64,000 nucleotides of DNA. Origin: Polyangium spumosum (lineage in GTDB: Bacteria; Myxococcota_A; Polyangia; Polyangiales; Polyangiaceae). This document shows, piece after piece, positions 26,116-33,479 of the stretch (position 1 is the stretch's first letter; each line of letters opens with the position of its first letter). The notes beneath the pieces were generated by a model. It had not been told where the DNA came from, did no database searches, and worked only from the letters and a program-made list of their open reading frames with translations. Location: the NCBI RefSeq assembly GCF_009649845.1, contig NZ_WJIE01000020.1, positions 1 to 64,000 of the forward strand, read 5' to 3'. Position numbers and translations under genes: made by a program.

Positions 26116-27639
26116 ATGCTCAGGCTCGCGCTCCGACGGTTGCTGCTCATCCTGCCCACGTTGATCGGGGTCTCGCTCGTCACGTTCCTGTTCCTCTCGT
26201 ACGTCCCCGATCCGACGGACGATCCGTCGCTCCCCGTCACGCCGTCCGAGCGCGCGCGCCTCCGCCGCGAGCGCTTCCTCGATCTGCCGACGTTCATCAA
26301 CTTCGGGACGCGCGACGTGCGCGCGCGGGCAGGCGACGCGATGCACGCGATCGTCGAGGGTGACGCCGAGCAGAAGGCCCGAGGGCGCGCCGAGCTCGCG
26401 CGGCTCGGCGGCGCGGCGTTGCCTCACGTCCTGCCCGCGCTCGACACGCTCGCGGTCGGGCCACGCGCCGAGGTCGCGCTCGCGCTCGCGCCGGTCGGCG
26501 AGCGTATGGGTTTGTCGGGCGAGAGGCTCTCGGATCCGGCGCGCGCGGTGGCCTTCTGGACCCGCTTCTGGGACGACCGCGGCATCGAGTTCCGGCGCGC
26601 CTCCGTGCGCAGCGCTGTCCGCAGGCTCGCGCGGTACGGCAGCGCCTCGCGCGCGGCCGAGCTCCGCGATCTCGACACCTTCGTGTTGGAGGACGTCCTC
26701 GGCGCGCTCGAGCGCCCGAGCGACGCCGCCTCGTTCGAGCGCGCCCGGGCCCTCGTCGACATCGCCGCCCACGTCACGGGCCGCGAAGATCGCATCTCGC
26801 CTGGCGACGACTACGAGACGGCGCTCGCCTGTGTCGAGCGATGGGCCTCGTTCTGGATGGTCTACAAGAACGACTTCGTGACGCTCGACGGCCCCTCGCG
26901 GTTCGCGGCCATCGTGCTCGAGACGCGGTACGGCAAGTGGGCGCTCGGCGCCGTCACGCGTCGGCTCGGCGTGGGCATCGACGGCGTGCCCGTCCTCGAC
27001 GGCATCTTCCGGCGCGCGCCGGTCACGCTCACGCTCGTGTTCGGCGCGATCGCCCTGGCCTACGCGGCGGCCGTGCCGATCGGGCTCCTCGGAGCCGCGT
27101 CGCGCGGGCGACGTCGTGACGGGATCACGGCCGCCATCGTGCTCGTGCTGTACGCGATCCCCACCGCCTTCTTCGCGATCCTGGCCGCGCGCGCCTCCGT
27201 CGGAGGCGGCCTCTTCTTGCCCACGGTCGTCCTCGCCCTCGGCCTCGTCGCCGCGCCGGCGCGCCAGGCTCGCGTGGGCCTCGCGTCGGCGTTCGAGCAG
27301 GATCACGTGCGTGCTTCGCTCGCGCGGGGGGCGAGCCGCGCGCGCGCCCTCTTCGTGCATGCGCTCCCGAGCGCGCTCCTCCCGGTCGTCACGCTCGCCA
27401 CGCTCGAGGCGCCGATGGCCCTCGGCGGCGCCTTCGTCGTCGAGCGCGTCTTCGCCCTAGAGGGCCTCGGCGCGGCCACGATCGTCGCCGTGCAATCGCG
27501 CGACACGAGCTGGCTCATGGCCGTCTCGATCTTCACGGCCGCGACGGCGACGCTCGGGGTCATCCTGACGGATCTCGTGTACACCCGGCTCGATCCTCGG
27601 CTCGCGCAGAGCATCCTGCGTCAGAGGTCGCGCGCATGA
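26116..27639 (+). CDS. DppB-type ABC transporter permease with large insertion
   Basis: Inner-membrane permease of the peptide/nickel (Dpp/Opp) family. The first membrane helix (LLLILPTLIGVSLVTFLFLS) and the permease core from residue about 302 (VTLTLVFGAIALAYAAAVPIG, EAA-type loop DHVRASLARGASRARALFVHALPSA) are typical. Between them lies about 270 residues instead of the usual 60-90; this insertion is Ala/Arg/Leu-rich and helical with HEAT-like stretches (RGRAELARLGGAALPHVLPAL, RSAVRRLARYG), and should be outside the cytoplasm. Total length is 507 against roughly 310-340 normally. It starts five bases after the pseudoprotease gene and overlaps the next permease gene by four bases. No ATPase or binding protein is nearby. 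Confidence 0.85.
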   Translation: MLRLALRRLLLILPTLIGVSLVTFLFLSYVPDPTDDPSLPVTPSERARLRRERFLDLPTFINFGTRDVRARAGDAMHAIVEGDAEQKARGRAELARLGGAALPHVLPALDTLAVGPRAEVALALAPVGERMGLSGERLSDPARAVAFWTRFWDDRGIEFRRASVRSAVRRLARYGSASRAAELRDLDTFVLEDVLGALERPSDAASFERARALVDIAAHVTGREDRISPGDDYETALACVERWASFWMVYKNDFVTLDGPSRFAAIVLETRYGKWALGAVTRRLGVGIDGVPVLDGIFRRAPVTLTLVFGAIALAYAAAVPIGLLGAASRGRRRDGITAAIVLVLYAIPTAFFAILAARASVGGGLFLPTVVLALGLVAAPARQARVGLASAFEQDHVRASLARGASRARALFVHALPSALLPVVTLATLEAPMALGGAFVVERVFALEGLGAATIVAVQSRDTSWLMAVSIFTAATATLGVILTDLVYTRLDPRLAQSILRQRSRA

Positions 27640-28679
27640 GCCACCGCTCGAACGTGATCCGGCGCGTCGCGCAGAGCCGCCGCGCGGGCCTCGGCGCCGC
27701 GCTGCTCGGATTGCTCGTGCTCGTCGGTGTCTTCGCCGAGATCCTCGCGGCGCCCGCGCCGCTCCTCGCCGTCGGGCCACGTGGCGTCGAGATCCTCCCT
27801 GCGATCGTGCACGTCGATCGGTACGAGCACCTCTCCGCGGACGAGGTCGCGCGCTCGTACGACGGCGCCTTCACCGTCTGGCCGCTCGTGCGATCCGGCC
27901 CCGCGGCGCCGAGCGCGGCCGGCCCCTTCGCGCCCTCGTCCCGCGCGCATCCGCTCGGCACCGACGAGAAGGGCCGCGACCTCTTCGCGCGCCTCGTCTA
28001 CGGCGCTCGCACCGCGCTCGGCCTCTCGCTCGTCGCGGTCCTCGTGAGCGCCTTCCTCGGCGTGCTCCTCGGCGGCCTCTCGGGCATCCGCGGCGGCACC
28101 TCGCGGGACATCCTCGTGCGGCTCGTCGAGACTGTCGATACGTTCCCGGCGATCCTCGTCGTCGCGCTCGTGCGTGCGATCGAGCGTGAGCCCTCGGCCC
28201 TCTCGCTCGTGCTCGCGGTGGCCTTCGTGCGCTGGGCGGAGGTCGCGCGCCTCGTGCATGCCGAGACCTTGCGTGGCGCGTCGGAGGACTACGCGCTCGC
28301 GGCGCGCGCGCTCGGCGCCTCGCGGGCGCGGATCTTCTTGCGTCACGTGCTCCCGAACGCGCTCGGCCCCGTCACCGTGAGCTCGGTGTTCGGCGTGGCC
28401 TCCATCGTGCTCCTCGAGGCGGCGATCTCGTTCCTCGAGATGGGCGCGCCGACGTCGGCGGCGTCGTGGGGCGAGACGCTCGCCGAAGGCGCGCGCAACC
28501 CTGCGGCGCTCCGCTTGCTGGTCCTGCCAGCCTTCCTGCTCCTCGTGACCGTGGGCGGCTCGTACCTCGTCGCCGATGCCTTGCGTGACGCGATGGATCC
28601 GCGCGCGGTCGGGAGGCGACGGAACGAAACGTATCGTTCGTTCGGGCCTCCCGCGGACGAGCCACGCGCCTCCGGATGA
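27636..28679 (+). CDS. DppC-type ABC transporter permease
   Basis: Second permease subunit of the same peptide-type transporter, 347 residues. A first membrane helix (GLGAALLGLLVLVGVFAEIL) is followed by a loop of about 75 residues and the family signature HPLGTDEKGRDLFARLVYGAR, then five further helices with the EAA loop EDYALAARALGASRARIFLRHVLPNALGP that contacts the ATPase. Its start overlaps the DppB-type gene (ATGA). The ATP-binding and substrate-binding subunits must be encoded elsewhere, so the substrate is unknown. A terminator-like hairpin follows about 90 bases downstream. Confidence 0.9.
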   Translation: MSHRSNVIRRVAQSRRAGLGAALLGLLVLVGVFAEILAAPAPLLAVGPRGVEILPAIVHVDRYEHLSADEVARSYDGAFTVWPLVRSGPAAPSAAGPFAPSSRAHPLGTDEKGRDLFARLVYGARTALGLSLVAVLVSAFLGVLLGGLSGIRGGTSRDILVRLVETVDTFPAILVVALVRAIEREPSALSLVLAVAFVRWAEVARLVHAETLRGASEDYALAARALGASRARIFLRHVLPNALGPVTVSSVFGVASIVLLEAAISFLEMGAPTSAASWGETLAEGARNPAALRLLVLPAFLLLVTVGGSYLVADALRDAMDPRAVGRRRNETYRSFGPPADEPRASG

Positions 28680-28769
28680 CGATACGTCACCACCCGTGAT
28701 GGGCTTGCAACACGTCGCGCTCCCGACGTACGTTGAAAAAAGCCCGGTCTCCTTGGAAGGCTTGGGCGC

Positions 28770-28811
28770 GGCCCGGCGTGCTGACCAACCTCGCCGGGCC
28801 TCTTTCATTTG
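28770..28811 (+). terminator. Probable terminator of the FHA/protease/permease operon
   Basis: GGCCCGGCG (28770-28778) pairs with CGCCGGGCC (28792-28800) across a 13-base loop, followed by TCTTTCATTT. It lies between the permease gene and the convergent STAS gene. Confidence 0.6.
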
Positions 28812-28833
28812 AGCCCCAACGATCGCGTCGGCG

Positions 28834-29214
28834 TCACGGCTCGATGGTGATGAGATCGACCGCGAAGCACCGCAGCGCGTGCAGGCTCCGTCGTTGCCAG
28901 TGCATCTCGGGGTTCGAGGCGAGCCGGATCTTGTACTGCTTGCTCGGGTCGAGATCGACGACCTCGCTGATCCACGACACGAAGCTCTTGAAGCAGGACG
29001 AGTTCATGAACTCGAGCTTCTGGAAATCCACGCGCACCTCGGCCGCGCCGAGCCGCAGCGCCTCGCCGTGCAGGCGCGGCAGCAGCGCGTCCAGGCTGTC
29101 CTTCGCGGCCATGTCCGCGTTGCCCGAGAGGGTGAGGACGAGCGATTGTCCCTCGGCGTCGGCGTTCGCGGCGAAGTCGCGCAGCGAGACCGAGAGATCC
29201 CCGAGCGCGCTCAC
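28834..29214 (-). CDS. STAS-like anti-sigma-factor-antagonist-type protein
   Basis: About 126 residues, cytoplasmic. Alternating strands and helices fit a STAS-like fold: QSLVLTLSGNADMAAK, AAEVRVDFQKLEFMNSSCFKSF; the central FMNSS serines sit where the phospho-acceptor lies in SpoIIAA/RsbV proteins. The C-terminal half (YKIRLASNPEMHWQRRSL) differs from classical RsbV, so it belongs to a diverged STAS group. Start: GTG at 29214, which overlaps the stop of the upstream ATPase gene (GTGA). With the ATPase and SpoIIE-type phosphatase genes upstream it completes a partner-switching trio: kinase phosphorylates, phosphatase restores. Its final target is not encoded nearby. Confidence 0.72.
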   Translation of the reverse strand: MSALGDLSVSLRDFAANADAEGQSLVLTLSGNADMAAKDSLDALLPRLHGEALRLGAAEVRVDFQKLEFMNSSCFKSFVSWISEVVDLDPSKQYKIRLASNPEMHWQRRSLHALRCFAVDLITIEP

Positions 29215-29702
29215 GAGCTCCTCCGCGCCCTGACGGTCGTCTGCGCCAGGATCGTGACCCTGTCGTCCTCGATGGTGTGGCTCATCGTCATCTCCCCTTC
29301 GGCACGTACACGCACGAGACCGAGCCCCGAGCCCACCTTCCGCTTGGCGCTGCGCGCCATCGCGACCTGGTAGTGGCTGAAGGGATCGTCGTGCCGGCTC
29401 ATCTCTTCGAAGATAGCGGCGACCGCGGCGATGTGTTCGGCGTCCGCCCGGTTCACGAGCCGGATGGAGACGGTGCTCGTCGTCTCTCCGGGCTCGAACG
29501 TGATCGACAAAAACGTCGCGCCGTCGCTCGCGTATTTGACGGCGTTCTCCAGCAGCTCGTGGGTCGCGAGCGCCATCCGCGACACGGTGTCTCGGTCCTC
29601 GATCATCCGATCGTAGAAGTCGGACACGAACCTCCGGACGATCGAGATGAGCTCGACGTTGGGCTGGAACGAAAGCTCGAACGCGGTTGGGGTCAGGGTC
29701 AT
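29211..29702 (-). CDS. RsbW-like histidine-kinase-type ATPase (partner-switch kinase)
   Basis: About 163 residues, a single GHKL ATPase-like domain as in anti-sigma kinases. The N box is clear (LATHELLENAVKYASDGA) and a G2-like region GSGLGLVRVRAEGEM is present; the G1 DxGxG is not canonical (the aligned stretch reads RLVNRADAEH), so activity could be weak or the protein may belong to the SiaB-like group. It should phosphorylate or hold the STAS protein encoded by the next, overlapping gene. Start ATG at 29702, preceded by three tandem repeats each carrying an AGGA-like site. Lies 65 bases downstream of the phosphatase gene. Confidence 0.75.
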   Translation of the reverse strand: MTLTPTAFELSFQPNVELISIVRRFVSDFYDRMIEDRDTVSRMALATHELLENAVKYASDGATFLSITFEPGETTSTVSIRLVNRADAEHIAAVAAIFEEMSRHDDPFSHYQVAMARSAKRKVGSGLGLVRVRAEGEMTMSHTIEDDRVTILAQTTVRARRSS

Positions 29703-29729
29703 CGGTCCTCGCGGTCCTCGCGGTCCTCA
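29703..29729 (-). repeat. Three 9-bp tandem repeats before the ATPase start codon
   Basis: CGGTCCTCG is repeated three times (third copy ends in A). On the coding strand each unit reads CGAGGACCG, so three Shine-Dalgarno-like GAGGA elements precede the ATG. Only the last is at usable distance; slippage could alter translation. Confidence 0.55.
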
Positions 29730-29767
29730 CGAACAGGCGCGGCCGTGGATCTGCCGCAGAATCTAGC

Positions 29768-31561
29768 CTAACCCGCCCCGGCCGTCTCGATCGCTCGGTA
29801 ACGCAACACGAGCAGCGTCACGTCGTCGTCCTGGGCCTCCGCGAAGGCCGCCACGTCGTCGAGGATCACGTCGCGGATCTTCTCCACCGGCTCGGCCCCG
29901 AGCGCTTCGATCCGCTCCGTGAGCCGCTTCATCCCGTACATCTCGCCCGACGCGCTCCGCGCCTCCGTCACGCCGTCCGTATAGAGCACCATCACGTCGC
30001 CGTCTTCCAGGACGAGCTCGTCATCTTGCACGGTCCGCGTGATGTCACGCATCGCGCCGACCCAGGGCCCGAGCGTGGGGATCATCTCGGCCTTCCCGGT
30101 CCTCGCCCGCAGGATCACGATGTCCTCGTGCGCGCCGGCGAACACCACGCGGCCGCTCCGATGATACCGCATCACCGTCAGCGTCACGTGCTCGTCGTTG
30201 CGCAACCGGTTCCGGATGTTGTCGTAAAGCACGAGGTTCAGGACCCGCACGATGTCCTTCGGCGCCGCGTTCGGGTCTTCCCGGCCGAGCGCCGCGATCG
30301 CGCTCTGCACCATGAGCATCACGAGCCCCGATTGCAGCCCGTGCCCCGCCACGTCGCCGATCGCGAGCACGCCGCCTCCCTCCACCGGGAAGACGTCGTA
30401 GTAGTCGCCGCCGACCTCGCTCGCCGGGATCATCCGCGCCGCCACCTCGAGCCCCGGCACGTCGAGGCGCCGCGGCAGGATCGACGTCTGGATGCGCGCG
30501 CTGATCTCGAGCTCCTTCTCGAGCCGCTCCTTCGCGGCCATCTGCTTGCGCGACTCCGCGAGCTCACGCGCCATCCGGTTCATCGCCTCTCCGAGCGCGC
30601 GGAGCTCCGTCGGCCCGGACGTCGCCGCCTGCGTGTCGAGGTTTCCCTTCGACACGTCGGACACGAGCGCCATCAGCCCGTCGACCGGCCGCGACAGCCT
30701 GCGCGAGAGCACGAGCGCCACCGCCGCCGCCGCCACGAGCGCCAGGAGCGCGATGAGCGCCACGCGTGCTTCGAGCTCGCGCGACGTCGCGAGCGCTCGA
30801 TCGAGCGAGCGCGCGAGGTGGACCGTTCGCGCCGCGCCCGTGCCCGCGCCGAGCGCCCGCGACGTCGTGATGTACGGCCCGCCCTCGCCCGCGGCCGGCG
30901 CCGTGAACATGCGGAGCACCTCCTCCGGCGCGTCCGTTCCATCTTCGAGCTTCGAGTGCGCCACCACCGCGGGGCCGTCCGTCACTGCCACCACGCTCCC
31001 CGTCTGCAGACGCACCTCTTCTGCGAGCGCGTCTCCGAGCGCGAAGCCCAGCACGAGCACGCCGACCGTCTCGGTCCCGAACGAGAGCCGCCGCGCGACC
31101 ACCTCGTAGAGCTTGCCCTCGTTCGTCCAGAGCCCCGACGCCTCGCCTTCGCGCAGCGCGCCCGAGACGATCGGATCCTTCGACATGTCGAAGCCCGACG
31201 CCTTCGGATCGGCCACGTCCGCGAGCAGGCTCCCCGCTCCGTCCGTCATCAGGAACAGATCACTCTGCACCGCTTTGCGCAGCTCGACGGCCACGCCGTA
31301 CACCGTCTCCGGCGACACGTCCTCCGTCGCCACCACGGCCTTGACCCGCGGCTCCTCCGCCACGACGTGCGCCTTGTCCGCGTGCGCGCGCAGCCGCGCT
31401 CCGCGGTGCGCCTCGAAGACCCGCGCGCTTCGCTCGAGCGCCTCGCCGAGCTCCTCCCGCGCGCGCCGCTCCAGCACGATCGCCGCGCTCCCCGCCGTGG
31501 CGACCGTGATCGCCGCGATGAGGAGCACGATCCAGAGGAGCAACGTGCTCCTGAGCTTCAT
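29768..31561 (-). CDS. Membrane sensor with HAMP and SpoIIE/PP2C-type phosphatase domain (RsbU-like)
   Basis: About 597 residues. One membrane helix near the N-terminus (LLLWIVLLIAAITVATAGSAA), an extracytoplasmic sensor of roughly 240 residues with CACHE-like features, a second helix (ALIALLALVAAAAVALVLS), a HAMP domain (RRLSRPVDGLMALV), a coiled coil, then the phosphatase domain with ILPRRLDVPGLEVAARMIPA, VGGDYYDVF, IGDVAGHGLQSG, LYTDGVTEA and DDDVTLLVLR. The metal-binding aspartates are present, so it should dephosphorylate the STAS protein encoded two genes downstream in response to an external cue. ATG at 31561 overlaps the stop of the cytochrome gene (ATGA), tying phosphatase synthesis to that of the redox proteins. 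Confidence 0.9.
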   Translation of the reverse strand: MKLRSTLLLWIVLLIAAITVATAGSAAIVLERRAREELGEALERSARVFEAHRGARLRAHADKAHVVAEEPRVKAVVATEDVSPETVYGVAVELRKAVQSDLFLMTDGAGSLLADVADPKASGFDMSKDPIVSGALREGEASGLWTNEGKLYEVVARRLSFGTETVGVLVLGFALGDALAEEVRLQTGSVVAVTDGPAVVAHSKLEDGTDAPEEVLRMFTAPAAGEGGPYITTSRALGAGTGAARTVHLARSLDRALATSRELEARVALIALLALVAAAAVALVLSRRLSRPVDGLMALVSDVSKGNLDTQAATSGPTELRALGEAMNRMARELAESRKQMAAKERLEKELEISARIQTSILPRRLDVPGLEVAARMIPASEVGGDYYDVFPVEGGGVLAIGDVAGHGLQSGLVMLMVQSAIAALGREDPNAAPKDIVRVLNLVLYDNIRNRLRNDEHVTLTVMRYHRSGRVVFAGAHEDIVILRARTGKAEMIPTLGPWVGAMRDITRTVQDDELVLEDGDVMVLYTDGVTEARSASGEMYGMKRLTERIEALGAEPVEKIRDVILDDVAAFAEAQDDDVTLLVLRYRAIETAGAG

Positions 31562-32772
31562 GGCCTGATCACCACCGTCTTCGGCAGGTGCTCGCGCCCC
31601 TTGCCGGCTCGTTTCTCGCCGAACGGGATCTCGATCCTCCCCATCGATCGCTCCTCGGCCGGCACGCCGAGCGCCGCCGTGATCGCGGGCGACGCGCTCC
31701 TCCACGCGACCTCGATCACGAGCGAGCCTGCTCGCGGCGCGTCGAGCTCGAACGTGAACGTCCGCGCCCCGCCCGCCGCGATCCGCTCGTCGCTCTTCTC
31801 GGCCCGCGCCGCGTAAAACGGCACCTCGCGCCCTGCGTCGTCCACGAGCACCCGCCCGAGCACGCGCTCCTCGCGCGCTTGCGAAGGGCCCGCGTCGTCG
31901 CGCGCCTCGACGCGCACCACGACCTGCCTCCCTGGCATCCCGGACGGCACCGCGTGTCCTGCGCCTTCGTTCTTCAGCACCACGGAGACCTCGAGTTTAC
32001 CCGCTCGTTCGGCCGCCGACGCCACGATCCCGAGCGCCTTGCGGATGATCTCGCCTCCCTGGCCCATGAACCCGTGGTGCCCCACGCGCACCTTCCGCTC
32101 CGCGCCCGTCGCCGCGTGGGTCAGCTCCGCCGGCATGTGGCACTCCTGGCAGGCCGTGCCGGAGATCGAGAAGCTCGACGCGCGCCACTCGGCGTACTCG
32201 GTGAAGATCGGCAGGCTCTTGCCGCTGCCGAGTGGCATCGAGAACGCGTGACAACCGCCGCAGATGCGCGCCTCGCGGAACGACGGCGCGCAGCCCATCT
32301 TGTGGAAGTAGTTGTCTTTCGCGTCGCAGTACGGGCCGAATTTGCGATTTGCTTCGAGGTCGAACGAAAGCTGCGGCCTGTCCCCCTTCTCCGTGACCTC
32401 GCGGATCGCGTGGCAGGCCTCGCACGTCACGCCCTCGTCCACCGCCATCTCCGCGGGATCCGTCAGCGCCGCGAGCGGCGCGTGGCACGCCTCGCAGCCG
32501 GGGTCCTTCGCGCGCTCCCGCATCGCCACGTACAGCGGCGATCGACGCGCCGCCGCGTGCGCCGACGTCTTCCACTCCGCGTGGAGCGTGTCGTGGCACT
32601 CGCCGCATCGATCGGCTGGAAACGCGCGGGCGCGCGGGGGCGGGGGCGTCGGTTTGTCCGAGGAGGGCGAGGCGGCGGCGGCGGATGAGGCCGCTCGGTT
32701 CGAGGGCGCGGCGCCCTCACGCGGCGCGGAGGGCTCGCAGGCGCAGGCGACGCAGGCGACGAGCGCCGTCAC
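31558..32772 (-). CDS. Five-haem c-type cytochrome, probable lipoprotein
   Basis: About 404 residues. Five CxxCH motifs are visible: CGECH (56-60), CEACH (93-97), CEACH (117-121), CGGCH (171-175) and CQECH (208-212), all in the N-terminal half, spaced as in the cytochrome c554/NrfB-like multihaem fold. The C-terminal half (about 230-404) is a beta-rich domain with EAGHAVPSG-like haem-ligand histidines, reminiscent of multihaem cytochromes with an Ig-like tail. The N-terminus (VACVACACEPS) contains a lipobox-like cysteine but is short and lacks basic residues, which is odd for a signal. GTG at 32772 overlaps the stop of the cupredoxin gene (GTGA); no better start exists. With cupredoxin and porin upstream it may form an electron path across the outer membrane. 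Confidence 0.88.
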   Translation of the reverse strand: MTALVACVACACEPSAPREGAAPSNRAASSAAAASPSSDKPTPPPPRARAFPADRCGECHDTLHAEWKTSAHAAARRSPLYVAMRERAKDPGCEACHAPLAALTDPAEMAVDEGVTCEACHAIREVTEKGDRPQLSFDLEANRKFGPYCDAKDNYFHKMGCAPSFREARICGGCHAFSMPLGSGKSLPIFTEYAEWRASSFSISGTACQECHMPAELTHAATGAERKVRVGHHGFMGQGGEIIRKALGIVASAAERAGKLEVSVVLKNEGAGHAVPSGMPGRQVVVRVEARDDAGPSQAREERVLGRVLVDDAGREVPFYAARAEKSDERIAAGGARTFTFELDAPRAGSLVIEVAWRSASPAITAALGVPAEERSMGRIEIPFGEKRAGKGREHLPKTVVIRP

Positions 32773-33458
32773 TTGTAGCGGCCGTATGGCGTCCCGTCCT
32801 TTCTCAGGTGCCGCTTCGGCGCCGCGCCTTCCTTCACCGTCGGCCGGAACGACGCCGCGCCGCCCGCCGCGATCGTCACCTCGCCGCGCGCCTCCTGCCC
32901 GTGGGCGTGCCACGCGACGATGGGATACGTCCCCGCGGGGACGTTCTTGATCTGGAACGATCCATCCTTGCCCGTCACGGCGTAGAAGCCGTTGTCGAGC
33001 ACCTTGATCTTCGTGACCATCTGCGGGTGGATGTTGCAGTAGACGTCCACCACGCCCGCCTCGCGGAACGTGACGGATTTGCTCTCGCCGCTCTTGTACA
33101 GCCCGAGATCGAAGCGCGCGGCCTTCGAGACCGAAAAGACGTTGTGGAAGACCTTGTCGTCGTTGGGGAACTCGACGGTCGTGCCCTTCACGATGACCAT
33201 CAAGCCCGGCGAAAACGTGAGGTTCTTCTGCCGGATCTGCCGCTTGCCGGCCGGGGCGGGCGCGCCGGGCGCGTTCTCCAGGTAGACCACCACGCCCGAC
33301 CGATCAGCCTTCGGCGCGTCGTCCACGAGGACCGTCACCACGCCCGCGACGTTGCCCGCGGCGGGCGCTTCGGCGTGGCTCTCCCGCGAGGCGACGAGCG
33401 GCGCCGTCACCGCGCCGAGGGTGATCACGAAAGCCAGGAGCCGAGAGCAACCACGCAT
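32769..33458 (-). CDS. Periplasmic cupredoxin-like protein (plastocyanin/MauL type)
   Basis: About 229 residues. A signal peptide (LLAFVITLGAVTAPLVASRESHA) precedes a cupredoxin fold in which a type-1 copper site is apparent: His in KVFHNVFSV, Cys and His in VDVYCNIHPQM, with the Met as fourth ligand. A carboxypeptidase-regulatory-like beta-sandwich follows (DGSFQIKNVPAGTYPIVAWHAHG). This combination occurs in methylamine-utilisation-type electron carriers. ATG at 33458 has GAGGAG at eight bases. It is the second gene of the porin-cytochrome operon; it is expected to pass electrons in the periplasm, though the donor and acceptor are not known. Confidence 0.85.
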   Translation of the reverse strand: MRGCSRLLAFVITLGAVTAPLVASRESHAEAPAAGNVAGVVTVLVDDAPKADRSGVVVYLENAPGAPAPAGKRQIRQKNLTFSPGLMVIVKGTTVEFPNDDKVFHNVFSVSKAARFDLGLYKSGESKSVTFREAGVVDVYCNIHPQMVTKIKVLDNGFYAVTGKDGSFQIKNVPAGTYPIVAWHAHGQEARGEVTIAAGGAASFRPTVKEGAAPKRHLRKDGTPYGRYK

Positions 33459-33479
33459 GCGCCATTCTCCTCGGGGTCG

